Shown here: positions 31,808-42,809 of the stretch, piece by piece
How the letters are laid out: every line of letters starts with the position of its first letter
Numbering within the stretch: the stretch's first letter is position 1
Source: Endotrypanum monterogeii
Taxonomy: Eukaryota > Euglenozoa > Kinetoplastea > Trypanosomatida > Trypanosomatidae
Direction: 5' to 3'
Assembly (NCBI GenBank): GCA_000333855.2
Contig: CM007337.1
Span: 45,259 to 109,258 of the forward strand
Length of the DNA stretch: 64,000 nucleotides
The notes under the pieces: model-generated
Told to the model about the DNA's origin: nothing
The model's database searches: none
What the model saw: the letters and a program-made list of their open reading frames with translations, nothing else
Made by a program: the position numbers and the translations under genes

Positions 31808-32887
31808 CTACTGGGGGCCATTCTCATACTTGGCCAACTTTTCCTTTGCCTCTTCCAGCTGCCTCTGCAGTGTCTGGTAGGTGGGGCGCGTCAGCTCGCC
31901 TTCCATGAACCCATTCTCAATCATCCAGTTGACGTCCGCAAACTTCGCCATGTAGTTTCGGATGCCATCAGGGAAAATCACAACGCAGCGCTGATCTGGA
32001 CGAAGGTCCTTCGCCGCCTCGAGCACACCTGCCATCGCGGAGCCGCAGCTACCACCGACCAGCAGACCCTCCTCACAGTGCAGCTCGCGAGCGAGATCAA
32101 AACTCTCCTGATCCCGAGTCTTCACCCAGCGATCCACGTAGCTGCGCTCGCATACATCCGGCACGAAGTCGTAGCCGATACCCTCCACGTGATACATGGC
32201 AGACTCTCCCGGGTGCTCAGGATCAGCGAGAATGCTGCCAACCGGATCCACGCCGACGACGATGATATTTGGGTTGAGCTCCTTCAGCTTCTTAGCCACG
32301 CCGGTGATCGTGCCACCAGTGCCGGCGGCTATGACGACCATATCCACATGGCCGCCGCACTGGTCGTAGATCTCTTGACCAGTGTACTCGTAGTGAGCAG
32401 CAGGGTTGCTGGGGTTCGTGTACTGGTCCAGCATCACATAGCCCCTCTCATCGCGCAGGCGACGAGCAATGCCAAGGAGACTTTCCGGGTGGTCGTGCGG
32501 CAGCGCCGTCTCTGTACGGATCACCTCCGCGCCAAGGGCCTTCAATGTTGTCTCCTTTTCATGCGACATCTTCTTGGGCATCGTGATTACGATGCGGTAT
32601 CCACGAATCGCCGCTGCCATGGAAAGGCCAATGCCCGTGTTGCCGCTTGTGGCCTCCACGATGACGGAACCTGGTTTGAGTCTGCCACTCTTCTCTGCAT
32701 CCAGCACCATCTGCTTGCCGATGCGGTCCTTCACGCTGCCACCGGGATTCATAAACTCACACTTTGCAACAACGTCGCATTGGATACCATGCTTCCTCGG
32801 TAGACGGTTCAGTCGAATGCACGGGGTGTTCCCCACTGCCTCGAGGGCGTTGGCAAGAATGCAGTCTTTGTTGCTCACCGAACTCAT
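31808..32887 (-). CDS. CBS: Cystathionine beta-synthase
   Basis: A 359-residue PLP enzyme of fold type II that condenses serine with homocysteine to cystathionine, the first step of reverse trans-sulfuration to cysteine. The Schiff-base lysine is K53 in 'NPGGSVKDRIG'. The substrate-carboxylate loop is 'TSGNTGIG' (80-87) and the phosphate loop 'GTGGT' (189-193). 'EGIGYDFVPDVCERSYVDRW' (235-254) and 'FPDGIRNYMAKF' (305-316) match eukaryotic CBS rather than O-acetylserine-type cysteine synthase. The haem-binding N-terminus and the C-terminal Bateman pair of the human enzyme are absent, as in other trypanosomatid CBS, so it should not respond to S-adenosylmethionine. The ATG at 32885-32887 is preceded by eight A residues, an AG and a C/T tract. 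A cytosolic location is likely. Confidence 0.95.
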   Translation of the reverse strand: MSSVSNKDCILANALEAVGNTPCIRLNRLPRKHGIQCDVVAKCEFMNPGGSVKDRIGKQMVLDAEKSGRLKPGSVIVEATSGNTGIGLSMAAAIRGYRIVITMPKKMSHEKETTLKALGAEVIRTETALPHDHPESLLGIARRLRDERGYVMLDQYTNPSNPAAHYEYTGQEIYDQCGGHVDMVVIAAGTGGTITGVAKKLKELNPNIIVVGVDPVGSILADPEHPGESAMYHVEGIGYDFVPDVCERSYVDRWVKTRDQESFDLARELHCEEGLLVGGSCGSAMAGVLEAAKDLRPDQRCVVIFPDGIRNYMAKFADVNWMIENGFMEGELTRPTYQTLQRQLEEAKEKLAKYENGPQ

Positions 32888-32895
32888 TTTTTTTT

Positions 32896-32897
32896 CT
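32896..32897 (-). promoter_or_regulatory. Probable trans-splice acceptor AG of CBS
   Basis: On the coding strand a C/T-rich tract (about 32905-32940) is followed by CTAAAAAG, with the AG eight bases before the ATG. It would give an unusually short 5' UTR of eight A residues plus the spliced leader. Confidence 0.5.
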
Positions 32898-33433
32898 TTT
32901 TAGGGCGGGGGCGGGCGGGGAAAGAAAAAAGGAGGAAAACCTAGGCAAAAAGATGGGAGGAACAGAAAAGAGGGGGAAAGCAAGTGCACGCGAGAGAGAA
33001 GTGGCGGCGGCAGGTGTAAGTACTGTGTGAATATATATATATATATGTATAAGGAGATGAAGCGACAGGGAGGGCGGGGTGTTGGCAGAGATGCTCAAGT
33101 CATCCCGTGGGGCGATAAGCAGGCGAAGAAAGGCGATCAAAAGGGAGGAGAAACAGAGACCAGAGAGAAGGGTGTAAGCATGCCAGGATACGCAGATACT
33201 GGAAGCGAGAGGTAGCGGTGTAGTCCACTTGCCCCGTCGGCGTCAGCGCACGGAGTCTTTGCGCGCACCTGTGTGGGTAGGGAAAGGGATGATCTGGGTC
33301 CCAGAAAGGAGGGGATGGGGAACGCGACAACGGTTAGCTTCAAGCAGTTCGAGTGCTGTGAGGTCCTCAGACATATCCAGGGTGCTGCGAAGCTCTGAGC
33401 GGAAAATAAAGCGGCGCATACCTTGAGCATGAA

Positions 33434-33470
<37 letters not shown>

Positions 33471-35906
33471 GCAGAGTGAAAGATACGAAGCGAGTACCGA
33501 GAGCTTCTCTCGTCTCGTTACAGGTTTCGCATCTGCGGGTGCGTGCATTAGTGTGCATGCGTTTGTGTGTTACTGTTCACCAGACATTCTCGAAAAATTC
33601 GCTGTTGTTGTTATTTTTGGGTATGTAGAGAAAAACAAAAAAAAAGAAAGGTGGGTCATTTTTTTTTTCAAACCTCTGGTGACCCCAACAACTGCGCTAC
33701 GTGCAGGCAGGAGCATGAACGGACAGAAACCATCGTAGCCTCAATATGTCACAGGCAAAAAGAGAATGATCGCCGGACGTCGCCCAATCATATGCGAATA
33801 AAAGTGAATGTATGTCAATAAAAAAAAACAAATATATATATATATAATCTACATGCGAATCCGCTCACATTAAGCAAACATACAGATGTGCACAAGGACA
33901 CACAAAAAAAAAAACTAAATACAGTGCACTCTTTCACAGAACTCTCTGCTTTCCTCCCTGTTCAACTTTCGCCTGCAGCCGTATAGCAGCGCACCGCAGA
34001 CGTGGAAAAAAAATATTCTACGCTCTCCGTGAGGAGAAAGCTATGAAACGTAAGCAAATCGTGTCGATGCGTGAATGTCACAGCGGCGTGAATAAAAATA
34101 TTTTAAAAACATTTTTGTTTCATTTTTCAAACAACAAATCATAGTCTCAAGTTAAAGCACACAAATAAAATACATAATATACATCCTGCCTATACACACG
34201 TGTGTATAGAATGACAGACGTAAGAGAAAGACACGCATATATATATATATATATATATATATGTTTATTTACAGAGGTGTGTATACATATTGTTATAAAT
34301 ACATACATATACCAACGCAGTGTAGTTGACAGAAAAGAAAAAAGAAAAAAGGCGACGAGACGACAGCTTTTAATATGCAGAGATGCATTTGAAAGGAAGG
34401 GGGAAAGATGTAGAGGGGGGTGGTAATAGTCATGTGTACCTCCACATATATATATATATCACGGTCAGGTAAATGATAACAACAACAAAAATAAAAAACG
34501 GCTGCAGCAATAGAACCAGCCAACAAAGCCAAGCCCACTGAGGGAAAATGAACATTTTTCAACAAATGGGGGGGCTGCAGTACCAGCGTCCCCCTCCTCC
34601 CTTCCCCACACCATTCGATGCCCCTCTTCGACAAATAAGATAAGGGAAGAAAGCATACTTTTGTTCTTCCCCAACATGGTGGTGTAAAGAAAAGCGTGAC
34701 GGAGTGAACTACCGTTGTTTGTGTGTGTTCCCACTCTTTTTTTTTATTTTAAAGGCTCGAGCACACATCCCCGAGGGGGGAGGGGGCGAGGGAGGGAGCA
34801 GGAGATGGCTCATTCTCTGTGGATCAGGGGATTAAACAAAATTTTAGTAGATTGAAGGGGGTCGGAGACAAGAGGAGCAGTAAAGCATCTAGACACAGAT
34901 TCACAGAAACAGAAGACGTTCTCTTGCTGTCCAGGCTACTCCATGTACTCCTCTCGTGAATTTACCTCCCTTCGCCCCTTTTTAGTTGTTGTTGACGCTG
35001 ATGCTCAATGCAATGTGCCCCGAGTTCCGTGAGTGCAGGATCCTCATCCTTTTCCCTTTTTTACTTCTGACCCTCCACAGTGCCTTCCCCGCCCCCTCCC
35101 CTTTTTTTTTTGTCCACCTGTCTCCCCGTTGAGCCTTTTTCTTGAAGTCCCTCGGCTTTTTTTTTTCATTTGCATCGCATCTCCTATAGTCGACACCAAC
35201 ACAAGCATGTAAAACTACAAAAATAAAATAACCAAAGGGGGGGGGTGTCATCGCCGTGTGTGCACTGTCCCTCCCCTCCTCCGTGTCTCCTCCTTGCTTT
35301 GACCTGTGCAATTCACTAGAGCAATGGACAGACAGATGGGATGAAGGACGGTGGAGGAGGTAGGGAGGGGGGGAAGGAGGTGTCGGAGACTGATGCCTGT
35401 GTGTATCAAAAAGATGTAAGCAACGCCCAAACAAACTTATTTGACTTTCTTCTTCACTTCCCTTGGCCTCGTACTTATCTGCAAGCTTGCGTGTGCGTAA
35501 GTGTGTGGTGGTGGTGGTGGTGGTGGTGACAAGAATGGGGAGGAGACCAGATACTGCTCTCGCTTTTATACATTGAAACTCAGTCGATCCTACGCACACG
35601 TCTGTGTTGGCTAAGCAAGGTAACACCGCATTTGTTGATATGACTGAAGAAAAGTTGATCACTCACCCCTTGACCGATTCTTATATACATATATACTAAT
35701 ATAGATATATGTGTGTACGTGTGTAGGTCGGTGCCTCTAATTCGTCGCGAATGGACCCATCGTTGGGGATATCTTTGCAGGCATGGAGAGGCACGCGCAC
35801 CTTCAAATCACCACCACCACCACCGCCACCATCACAACCTGCAAGTACCCCCACCCCTTGCCAGGAAAAAAAATGAGGAGCAGTGATATAAAAGAAATAA
35901 AAGAAT

Positions 35907-35924
35907 GGGGGGGGGGGGGGGGGG
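35907..35924. repeat. G18 homopolymer
   Basis: Eighteen G on the plus strand about 90 bases past the stop codon of the gene ending at 36012. It reads as poly-C in the transcript's 3' UTR. Confidence 0.95.
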
Positions 35925-36011
35925 CGAAAGAAGAAATCATAAAAGCACACACACACACACATACACACACCAGTCTTCTGACGCCCTCGGGCCATCTTTT
36001 ACGTTTAGTTT

Positions 36012-38435
36012 CTACGAACGCTTGGTATTGTAGTCCACGGCTCGACTGAGCAGCTCCTTGTAGGCCTGACTCTTTCCCTCCTGGGCGGTAAACTCGCTCC
36101 GCTGCTCGTCCAGGAGGGCGCGGTAACGGGCCTTGTTATCCAGATGCTGGGTCCCGGCGGTGCTGTGGCAGAGCTGCTGCACCGCCGCCTGACGCGCCTC
36201 CTCCTCATTCGGAAGAGTGAACTTCACGACCTGAATACAAGATGTACTGGAAGTCGATGAGAAGCTTGTGTTGTGCCCTGGCGATGATCCCCGCGCCGAG
36301 GTGGCGGGACCGGGCGCAGGACGTGGCACTGCCTCAGTAGCCGTGGTGCTCGCCGCGGGCTTCTTCGATGGGGTGAACCTCTTCGACGGCAAAGACGACG
36401 AGATACCCAGGTTCGGTGTGGACACAAGGGATTGCATCAGTTGGTTGTGACCTTCCATGCCGCGGCGACTGAACTCCTGTAGATGCTGCTGCTCCTGTAG
36501 CATCTCACGCAGCGAAGGGCGAGAAGACGCCGCTGTTGCTGCCGCCGCGGCTGATGCGGTTGACGAAACGGGGGAGAAACGGCGTGTTGACTCTAAGGAG
36601 GGAGCTTTGGCAGTGCTGGCGTCAGGATTGCCGGTCAGGTGCGGGCCCGCTGTCACGGGACGCTGAGGTGGGTCGAGCCCATCCGTGGTGCAAGACAAAC
36701 GCGATTGGCTCTGCAACTGAGCAGCTATACGCGCGTTGTCCTTACTCTGCTCCGTCCACAGCTTCGGCAAGATCTCTGTAACATCTCTGCTGCCGCAACT
36801 CTCCAGGGGCTGCGCCTCTGGTGTGGACACACGAAGCTTGTTAGGCACAAGAATACTGCGCTGCCGGCTCGCCTCTTCTTTCGCCGCCGTGCCAAGAAGC
36901 GGCTCGTACACCGGCGACGGTGGCGCACGGTCATCTTTAAGTAGAGAAACGCTACTGGGGCGCGATTGACGGCTGTAGGAGATGCTGTTGCTGTTGCTGT
37001 CGCTGCTGACCTGATGCGCCTCCGTCACAGCATTCCCGTTCGTTGTTGTTCCTGTGGTCGCTGCAGATGTTACTCCTGTGGATGGAGGTGCCGCTGTTGG
37101 TGTCCACGGTGTGGCCGCAGCGCCTCCTTGATCAAGTAGGCGGCTCCCGTCCTTATTGAGGATACTAAAGACGGGCGTCTTACCGGGCACCGCAGACCTC
37201 TTGGCTGACACGAGCGACGGCAGGGAACTGCTATCTGACACAGCAGCACCCCGCGAGCCAGTGCCGCAGCTATTGGCGGAAGTGCTTGGTGCCGGCGTAG
37301 TGAGGCGCACAACGCTGCGACGCTGCGGAGGCTGTGGCTCCGGAAAAGAGGGAGATTGCAGAGCAGAGGAAGGGGCAGCTGGCGCTGTTGGAGCCGAACC
37401 CGTCGCGTCAGAACTGATGGTCCCTGCGGGAGACCTCTGGAGCGGTGTTCCAGCAGCACCACGTCTTGGCGAAGAAATGCTAGTTGCAGTAGTTGGAGAA
37501 GCCGCTGGCGCCTTGAGCGGCACCGTAGGGTGTGATCCGTTCTTCGAAGACGGGATCGACGGTTGAGCTTTGTGCTTTGCCTCACGCTGCCGACTGTAGT
37601 CGAGTATGGCACTACGGCCAATAAAGGATTGCAATATTTCCTTCCGCATCGCTTGTGCGTCAGCCACCGCGATTTCACGCGCAAGTCGTTCCGACGCGTG
37701 TCGAACCCTCGCCGCGTCCTCACCTACTAGGCCATCGGTGAGATCAGCCGAGGTGATACTACCGTCGAGTCCCCTGGGAGATGGCTCACGCAGCCGGGTA
37801 GACGGCTCTGTGAAGGTTATAGTCGGCGATGCCTTCTTCTGTGCCGTTGTCACCGACTCAGCCTGCTGTAGGCATTGACTGTCCGAAGCTTTCTCCGTCG
37901 ATGGGCGCGCTGTGCAGTCCAACATCTCCACGGTGCCGTTCAGAGGAGGAGAGCCGGACCGCTGACTGGGAAAAACGGGGACGTCCCGCTGGAGAAAAGA
38001 CGGAGGTCTCTGAGAAACTGGAGACTTATTTCGCACCGAAGGGGAGAGTGCTCGCGGCACGGGTAGCTGAGGTTTAGGGGACGATAGTGATGCCGCAGGA
38101 GGAGTGGCTCGTACTCCCATCAACAACGCGGCGTTCGAAGATCGTCCTCCCGCATTAGAAGCAGAGATATCGACTGACGCAGGCACCGCCGATTTGCTAC
38201 CCGCCCTATGGGCCTCGCTCGCTGCACCATCTCGGGAAGCAACGGAAGCGATAGCAGACGGTGCCGCATCTGATTCCGGTAGCTCCAGCGTAAACCGGGC
38301 ATCCGAAATATTGTGCTCTGTGAGTACGCGCTGGATGGCCGCCACCACCTCAGACACGTCACCTGTGTACTTGCTTGGCGAGTCGGTTGTATTTGCAGTT
38401 GCACCAGACATTTGGGAAGCTGATGAAGCAGACAT
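36012..38435 (-). CDS. Low-complexity Ser/Ala/Pro-rich protein (hypothetical)
   Basis: An 807-residue protein from the ATG at 38433-38435 (upstream the frame opens only with GTG). I do not recognise it. A short ordered N-terminal segment, about residues 17-55, includes 'VSEVVAAIQRVLTEHNISDA' and resembles a small helical domain. Most of the rest is disordered and rich in Ser, Ala, Pro and Thr, with SP/TP sites that could be phosphorylated. A conserved-looking helical C-terminus begins with 'VVKFTLPNEEEARQAAVQQL' and ends with 'LLSRAVDYNTKRS'. Its Glu/Gln/Arg pattern suggests a short coiled coil. No signal peptide or membrane segment is seen. The composition is typical of trypanosomatid cytoskeletal or regulatory proteins, but no function can be assigned. 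Confidence 0.8.
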   Translation of the reverse strand: MSASSASQMSGATANTTDSPSKYTGDVSEVVAAIQRVLTEHNISDARFTLELPESDAAPSAIASVASRDGAASEAHRAGSKSAVPASVDISASNAGGRSSNAALLMGVRATPPAASLSSPKPQLPVPRALSPSVRNKSPVSQRPPSFLQRDVPVFPSQRSGSPPLNGTVEMLDCTARPSTEKASDSQCLQQAESVTTAQKKASPTITFTEPSTRLREPSPRGLDGSITSADLTDGLVGEDAARVRHASERLAREIAVADAQAMRKEILQSFIGRSAILDYSRQREAKHKAQPSIPSSKNGSHPTVPLKAPAASPTTATSISSPRRGAAGTPLQRSPAGTISSDATGSAPTAPAAPSSALQSPSFPEPQPPQRRSVVRLTTPAPSTSANSCGTGSRGAAVSDSSSLPSLVSAKRSAVPGKTPVFSILNKDGSRLLDQGGAAATPWTPTAAPPSTGVTSAATTGTTTNGNAVTEAHQVSSDSNSNSISYSRQSRPSSVSLLKDDRAPPSPVYEPLLGTAAKEEASRQRSILVPNKLRVSTPEAQPLESCGSRDVTEILPKLWTEQSKDNARIAAQLQSQSRLSCTTDGLDPPQRPVTAGPHLTGNPDASTAKAPSLESTRRFSPVSSTASAAAAATAASSRPSLREMLQEQQHLQEFSRRGMEGHNQLMQSLVSTPNLGISSSLPSKRFTPSKKPAASTTATEAVPRPAPGPATSARGSSPGHNTSFSSTSSTSCIQVVKFTLPNEEEARQAAVQQLCHSTAGTQHLDNKARYRALLDEQRSEFTAQEGKSQAYKELLSRAVDYNTKRS

Positions 38436-38518
38436 CGGCCCGTGTATGCTTAGTTTTTTTCTCCCCACGATGTCCCTATATCGGCACTATCGCTGACTCT
38501 ACAGTGCTTGTGTATTTC

Positions 38519-38572
<54 letters not shown>

Positions 38573-39098
38573 TGTGTGTGTGTGTGTGTGTCTGCATTGA
38601 TTGGGAACGAATGTAGCAGTACTTACCCGTTAGAAGAAAGAGGGGGAGACGACAAAAAAAAAATATCCTGTACTCGAATACAAGAGCGCAACTGCAGCCG
38701 CCATAAGACACATACACGCACACACGCGCATGCAGGCGAGAAAAGGCGAAGGGGCTAGTATACGTTTCTATGGAATATGCTCCCGCATGCCTAGCACCTG
38801 TTAATTCATACGGGTATCGCGCGATGACACCGTGGAAATAGGGGGGGGTTCTACACGACCGCTGCTCCTCCCCGATCAACTAGGCCACACCTTACCCCCC
38901 CCCGCAAGACACACACATAGAGACCTACGTTGCTTTTCACTTGCTTGATGTGTATAACAGTTGTCGCAATCAAACGGGAGTGTGAGGTTCCTGCTCACAA
39001 CCACATATGCCGCAGAGCCCCCACCCCCCCCCACCCCTTCGAAGATAAAACAGAGAAAAGGAGCGAGCAACTGCAACACGTCAGCATAATCCCCGGAC
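38436..39098. other. Spacer between NDUFV2 and the low-complexity gene
   Basis: No gene seen. It contains the long (GT)n at 38521-38591, (CA)n near 38713-38727 and C-rich runs at 38896-38903 and 39020-39037. The (GT)n lies 85 bases upstream of the low-complexity gene's ATG and reads (CA)n in the transcript. Confidence 0.6.
38521..38591. repeat. (GT)n microsatellite
   Basis: About 35 GT units with a single CT interruption near 38572, among the longest dinucleotide tracts in the window. Confidence 0.95.
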
Positions 39099-39962
39099 TT
39101 ACTTCTTGGGTGGGGAGGCGCCTTGCTTCTTCTCCTCCCCTTGGTTGGCATCCAAGTCACGGCAATAAGGAGCTGGTGGCTGCTTGAAAAAAAGCGACGT
39201 GCGACCACCTGCAGGCTCGGCGCACGTGCGATCCGTGCGTTGGGGGCCAATTTTGAAGGGTTTCCCACTACGGAGGTTCTCCACAAGTGTCTTGATGCTT
39301 TCCCAAGTCAAATCCTCGACGTAGTCGTAGGAAAAGTTGGGCGGTTTGCTGTAGTCACTCACTACCAACATCGGGGCGTTCACGCACGCACCGAGGCACT
39401 CCATCTCACCAATGGTGATGAGGCCGTCACTCGTCGTGCCATGCATGCGTACGTTCAGGTATCGCATGGTGCGCTCCATCAGTTCGTCGACGCCACAGAG
39501 CATGCACGGTGTGGTACGACAGAACTGTATGTGATACTTGCCGACGGGATGTCGGTTGAACATGGAATAAAATGTAACTGTCTCGAAAACGTGCATCGGA
39601 GGAACCTCACATATTTTGGCTATTTTGTACATCGCCGTCACGGGGATATAACCACCCCCCTGCTGCTGCTGCGCGAGGTGCAGCAGTGGAATGGTCGCCG
39701 ACATCCGCTTCCCGCGCGGAAATTTTGGCAGTATCTCCTTGTGGATCTTCTCGTAGCTGGCAGTGGTAAAGTCCCACGGAATTCGGGTGTTGTCGTAGTC
39801 GGTGTTGTGGTGACGCATCTCGCCGTGGATGGCACGAGTGCTCGTGGAGTGTGGCGTGTGGCCCAAGGGAGAAAATACCATTGGCAACACACAAGTAGTG
39901 GAAGCAGGGGAAGCCGCCCCACGACGCATCGCCATCGAGGATCGTTGGGTTAGGCGCAGCAT
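39099..39962 (-). CDS. NDUFV2: NADH:ubiquinone oxidoreductase 24-kDa subunit (NDUFV2)
   Basis: A 287-residue complex I subunit of the NADH-oxidising (N) module, binding one 2Fe-2S cluster (N1a) beside the FMN subunit. The four ligands are C148 and C153 in 'FCRTTPCMLCG' and C189 and C193 in 'MECLGACVNAP'. The spacings C-x4-C and C-x3-C, 36 residues apart, are the same as in the human protein. I chose the ATG at 39960-39962, which gives 'MLRLTQRSSMAMRRG', a classical Arg-rich trypanosomatid mitochondrial presequence. The frame stays open 22 codons further upstream, but those codons are a pyrimidine tract with an AG, that is, the splice acceptor. A Lys/Pro-rich C-terminal extension of about 35 residues follows the thioredoxin-like domain. 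Complex I use in Leishmania is stage-dependent; the gene looks intact. Confidence 0.95.
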   Translation of the reverse strand: MLRLTQRSSMAMRRGAASPASTTCVLPMVFSPLGHTPHSTSTRAIHGEMRHHNTDYDNTRIPWDFTTASYEKIHKEILPKFPRGKRMSATIPLLHLAQQQQGGGYIPVTAMYKIAKICEVPPMHVFETVTFYSMFNRHPVGKYHIQFCRTTPCMLCGVDELMERTMRYLNVRMHGTTSDGLITIGEMECLGACVNAPMLVVSDYSKPPNFSYDYVEDLTWESIKTLVENLRSGKPFKIGPQRTDRTCAEPAGGRTSLFFKQPPAPYCRDLDANQGEEKKQGASPPKK

Positions 39963-39978
39963 CGGAGATGAAAACCCA

Positions 39979-39980
39979 CT
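39979..39980 (-). promoter_or_regulatory. Probable trans-splice acceptor AG of NDUFV2
   Basis: The coding strand has a T-rich tract (about 39985-40010) ending CTTCGCTAG. The AG lies 16 bases before the chosen ATG. This supports the shorter start and the mitochondrial presequence. Confidence 0.7.
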
Positions 39981-40384
39981 AGCGAAGGAAAAAAAAAGAA
40001 AAAAAGAAATGACCGCAAGAGCGATCACAGAAAATAATATGCAGGAAATATACTACAAGCTCTAAACACGAACACTACTGACTACAAATTAATCAAACTT
40101 GTTGTAGATGCGGGGGGGAGAGAGGAGGGAAGGGCGACAGCCTCAGAACGCGGTAATCAAAAGAGGCGTCAGCGGAAGAAAGGGGTATGTTGAGACGAGG
40201 CCGCAGCACCCGCGCACGTACTTTATAGACTACAAAAAGATGTACAGAAGCTGCCGACCGAGATGGAGGGAGGAGCAGAAAGGGCTAGAGAGAGAGCGAG
40301 AGATCAAATCAATGCAAGACCTAGAAAGAGATACCTCGCTTATGTTTGCGTGTATGCTTGCGTCTACATATGCAAGGGGGGGGC

Positions 40385-40414
40385 GGAGGCGGAGACGGAG
40401 ACGGAGACGGAGAC
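40385..40414. repeat. (GGAGAC)n hexamer repeat
   Basis: Four to five copies of GGAGAC, preceded by related GGAGGC units. Confidence 0.9.
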
Positions 40415-40874
40415 GTTGCACGAAAAAGATGGGAAGACAACGCGGCTCGCTCGTAGGCGCTACCTAAAGAAGAAAAAGTCGAGACAAGCGACAGAATCAG
40501 CAAATAAATTGCGCCTCCCTCCCCCTCCCAAAAAAAAAAAAGAGGAGCAGGAAGAGAGGGAAGGGGAATACAACAAGACTAAGCTACTAAAGAAGTGTTC
40601 ACGAAGGGGGAGGAGTGAAATCTATACAAATATATAAATATGTGTGTGTGTGATCGGTTGAAAAAGACCACAACACAGAAATATGGCGAGGCGATAAAAA
40701 ATGAGGTGTGTGCAATAGTAGTGAGAGTAGTAGCGAAGGCAGCAGAAGAGGAAGGAGAGACCCTAAAACTAAAGAGTAGGGGAAGTAAGCTGTGTGTGTG
40801 TGTGTGTGTGTGTTGGAGGGAGGGTGGCTGTAAGCAAATGAATTGATGCTGCCCCTCACACATACATACATAGA

Positions 40875-40910
40875 GGGGGAGAGGGAGAGGGAGAGGGAGA
40901 GGGAGAGGGA
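40875..40910. repeat. (GGGAGA)n hexamer repeat
   Basis: About six copies of GGGAGA. In the transcript this reads as a strong pyrimidine repeat (TCTCCC)n. Confidence 0.9.
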
Positions 40911-40938
40911 GTGTGCGAAATAGATAATGAGTCCCCAT

Positions 40939-40977
40939 AAATAAATAAATAAATATATATATATATATATATATATA
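40939..40977. repeat. (AAAT)n(AT)n tract
   Basis: Four AAAT units run into about 12 AT units. Confidence 0.9.
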
Positions 40978-42776
40978 GTGAGCATTTAATGTATTTCGAG
41001 GGAGGAAGGATGAGGCGCGCCTATAAATTCATTCATGCAAGGGTGCCGCCTAGATCCCCCGCGCAATTGAACCGAAGCCGCCAGACAAGAGCCGATAGTG
41101 AACACCCTCGTTGCCGTACCAATGCCACCATGTGAGATCAAGGTGAAGGAAGGGGCTGGAGAAGGGGGGGGGGGGGTACGTGGCAGGGGAAGGACAGAAA
41201 TATGTGTGCGCAGAGGGCCCTGAAGGGGAAAATGCTAACACACAAAAATCGGCGCGAGAGGTCTGACAGAGTGCAGAAGTATAAAGTATTTCTTTCAAGC
41301 CAAACCCCTTCTCACCTCGCACCGCACCACTTCGACCCCTTCCCCATCCGACACCGATGTGTTGCCCAGACTACTATCAGCAATGACACTGCCTGCATCT
41401 TGCTAAGGTCGATGAAGGATATAACTCCAGACGCGGAGAAGTAGCGCCTTTATGTCGTGGCGTGTGCGCGTGCCGACATACTTTTTCGATGCGCAAAAAA
41501 CACGAAGCCAGCCCTTCATAGCTTGACGCTCGCAACCTTTTATAACTCTCACTCTTCTTTATGTAGTCGTTTGTTTGTTTTTACGGTACATCGCGGTCTG
41601 CACTTCTGGTTTCTGCACGCACCACTCCCCCTCTCATCTCCCACGCATACACCTCGATTCACGAAAGGGGAAAAGTGTAACACAAAAAGGTGCAACACAC
41701 CCCCTCTTTGCTAAAAACAAAAACACAAACACAGAAAGATAAAGAGAATTTTTCGGCTGTCTTTCCCTCACTTTTTTTTTGTTTGTTTTGTTTACATGCA
41801 CCCACCCTCTTTTTTTTGCACGAGCCACGAGTAAAGATTGCGTACCAGTCGGTGTGTGTATGCGTGGCTGTGTAAGCGGGGTACTCCAGCTCCAACAGTA
41901 AGAGGATGTGTTCCATGAACTTCGTCAGAGGAACGGGTTGTATCGACCATGAAGACTTCTATAATAAAAATAAAATATATATATACTTTTTTTACCGGGA
42001 AAAAAAAGTCTGGGAAAGAGGGGTGGGGCGGGGAAGGTGCAATACAGCGACAAAGTCAGATGTGTGCCAGTGGGTATACTTATAAGGGTGTTGGCCTACG
42101 TCTGAGGAGAGACTCCACACAGGGGTCACGGTGCAGCGACAACACAACCGACACACACCTTCCCATCTGCATACAACTCAAAGGCATATGAACGCAGAAG
42201 ACAAGAAATATATCTATATAGATATGTTTACGAGAGTAGGGAAAAAAGGGGGAAGGCAAGATGCGCGCGCACACGCACACACACAAAAAAAAAAAAACAA
42301 GAGAGGAAGTGGTGTGGAGTTGCCGACGGCGAGGGAGGAACAGGTGCGAGGATGAATGAAGGCGTTCGTCCATTTTTGTGTCCACCAGGGCATGACAGGG
42401 GCCTGTGTGTGCGTATGGAGCGTAAGAGTAGATGAGGTAACAAAATTTAAAAATATATATGAAGCGCATCGCGCTCCAACGACCGACCCAAGGCGCACAG
42501 CATAACGTGATCCCTCGGCACACCTACACAAAAATCTTTACTCACCCACTCGCGGTCAATGAAAAAAAAAAAAGGGAGGGACGATGTAGCCGCTGGTACG
42601 GTCGCTTCGGGATCGACCTTCACCGTTTCCACAACTCGAAAAAAACGCACTCCCCCTCCCTCATTCCTTTGCCTCCCCCGCCCCAACCCATACTCTATTG
42701 TGTCCGTGCACGTATGATGAGAGATCTGAGAACAATATCAGCAACAGCGCAAAAGTTCAGAGATAAAAATAGAGAA

Positions 42777-42809
<33 letters not shown>

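Larger units (their letters stand above)
32888..36011. other. 3.1-kb spacer between the low-complexity gene and CBS
   Basis: No gene seen. An open frame at about 34982-35662 on the minus strand lacks an upstream ATG and translates repeats. It contains (CA)(GA) at about 33428-33471, TA tracts 33831-33846 and 34237-34262, (GTG)n 35506-35526, (CAC)n 35813-35830, G18 at 35907-35924 and (CA)n 35947-35970. Poly-T/poly-A runs are frequent, and the plus strand is purine-rich near CBS. Confidence 0.55.

Noticed and set aside
31634..32803. A 389-codon open frame on the plus strand
   Set aside because: It is the antisense shadow of the well-supported CBS gene.
34982..35662. A 226-codon open frame on the minus strand in the CBS upstream spacer
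   Set aside because: It opens with GTG, has no early ATG, and translates GGT, poly-A and GA repeats. It looks like a by-product of low-complexity sequence.
39963..40028. A longer NDUFV2 start giving a hydrophobic N-terminus
   Set aside because: The extra 22 codons are a T-rich tract containing the splice-acceptor AG. The shorter start gives a proper mitochondrial presequence.
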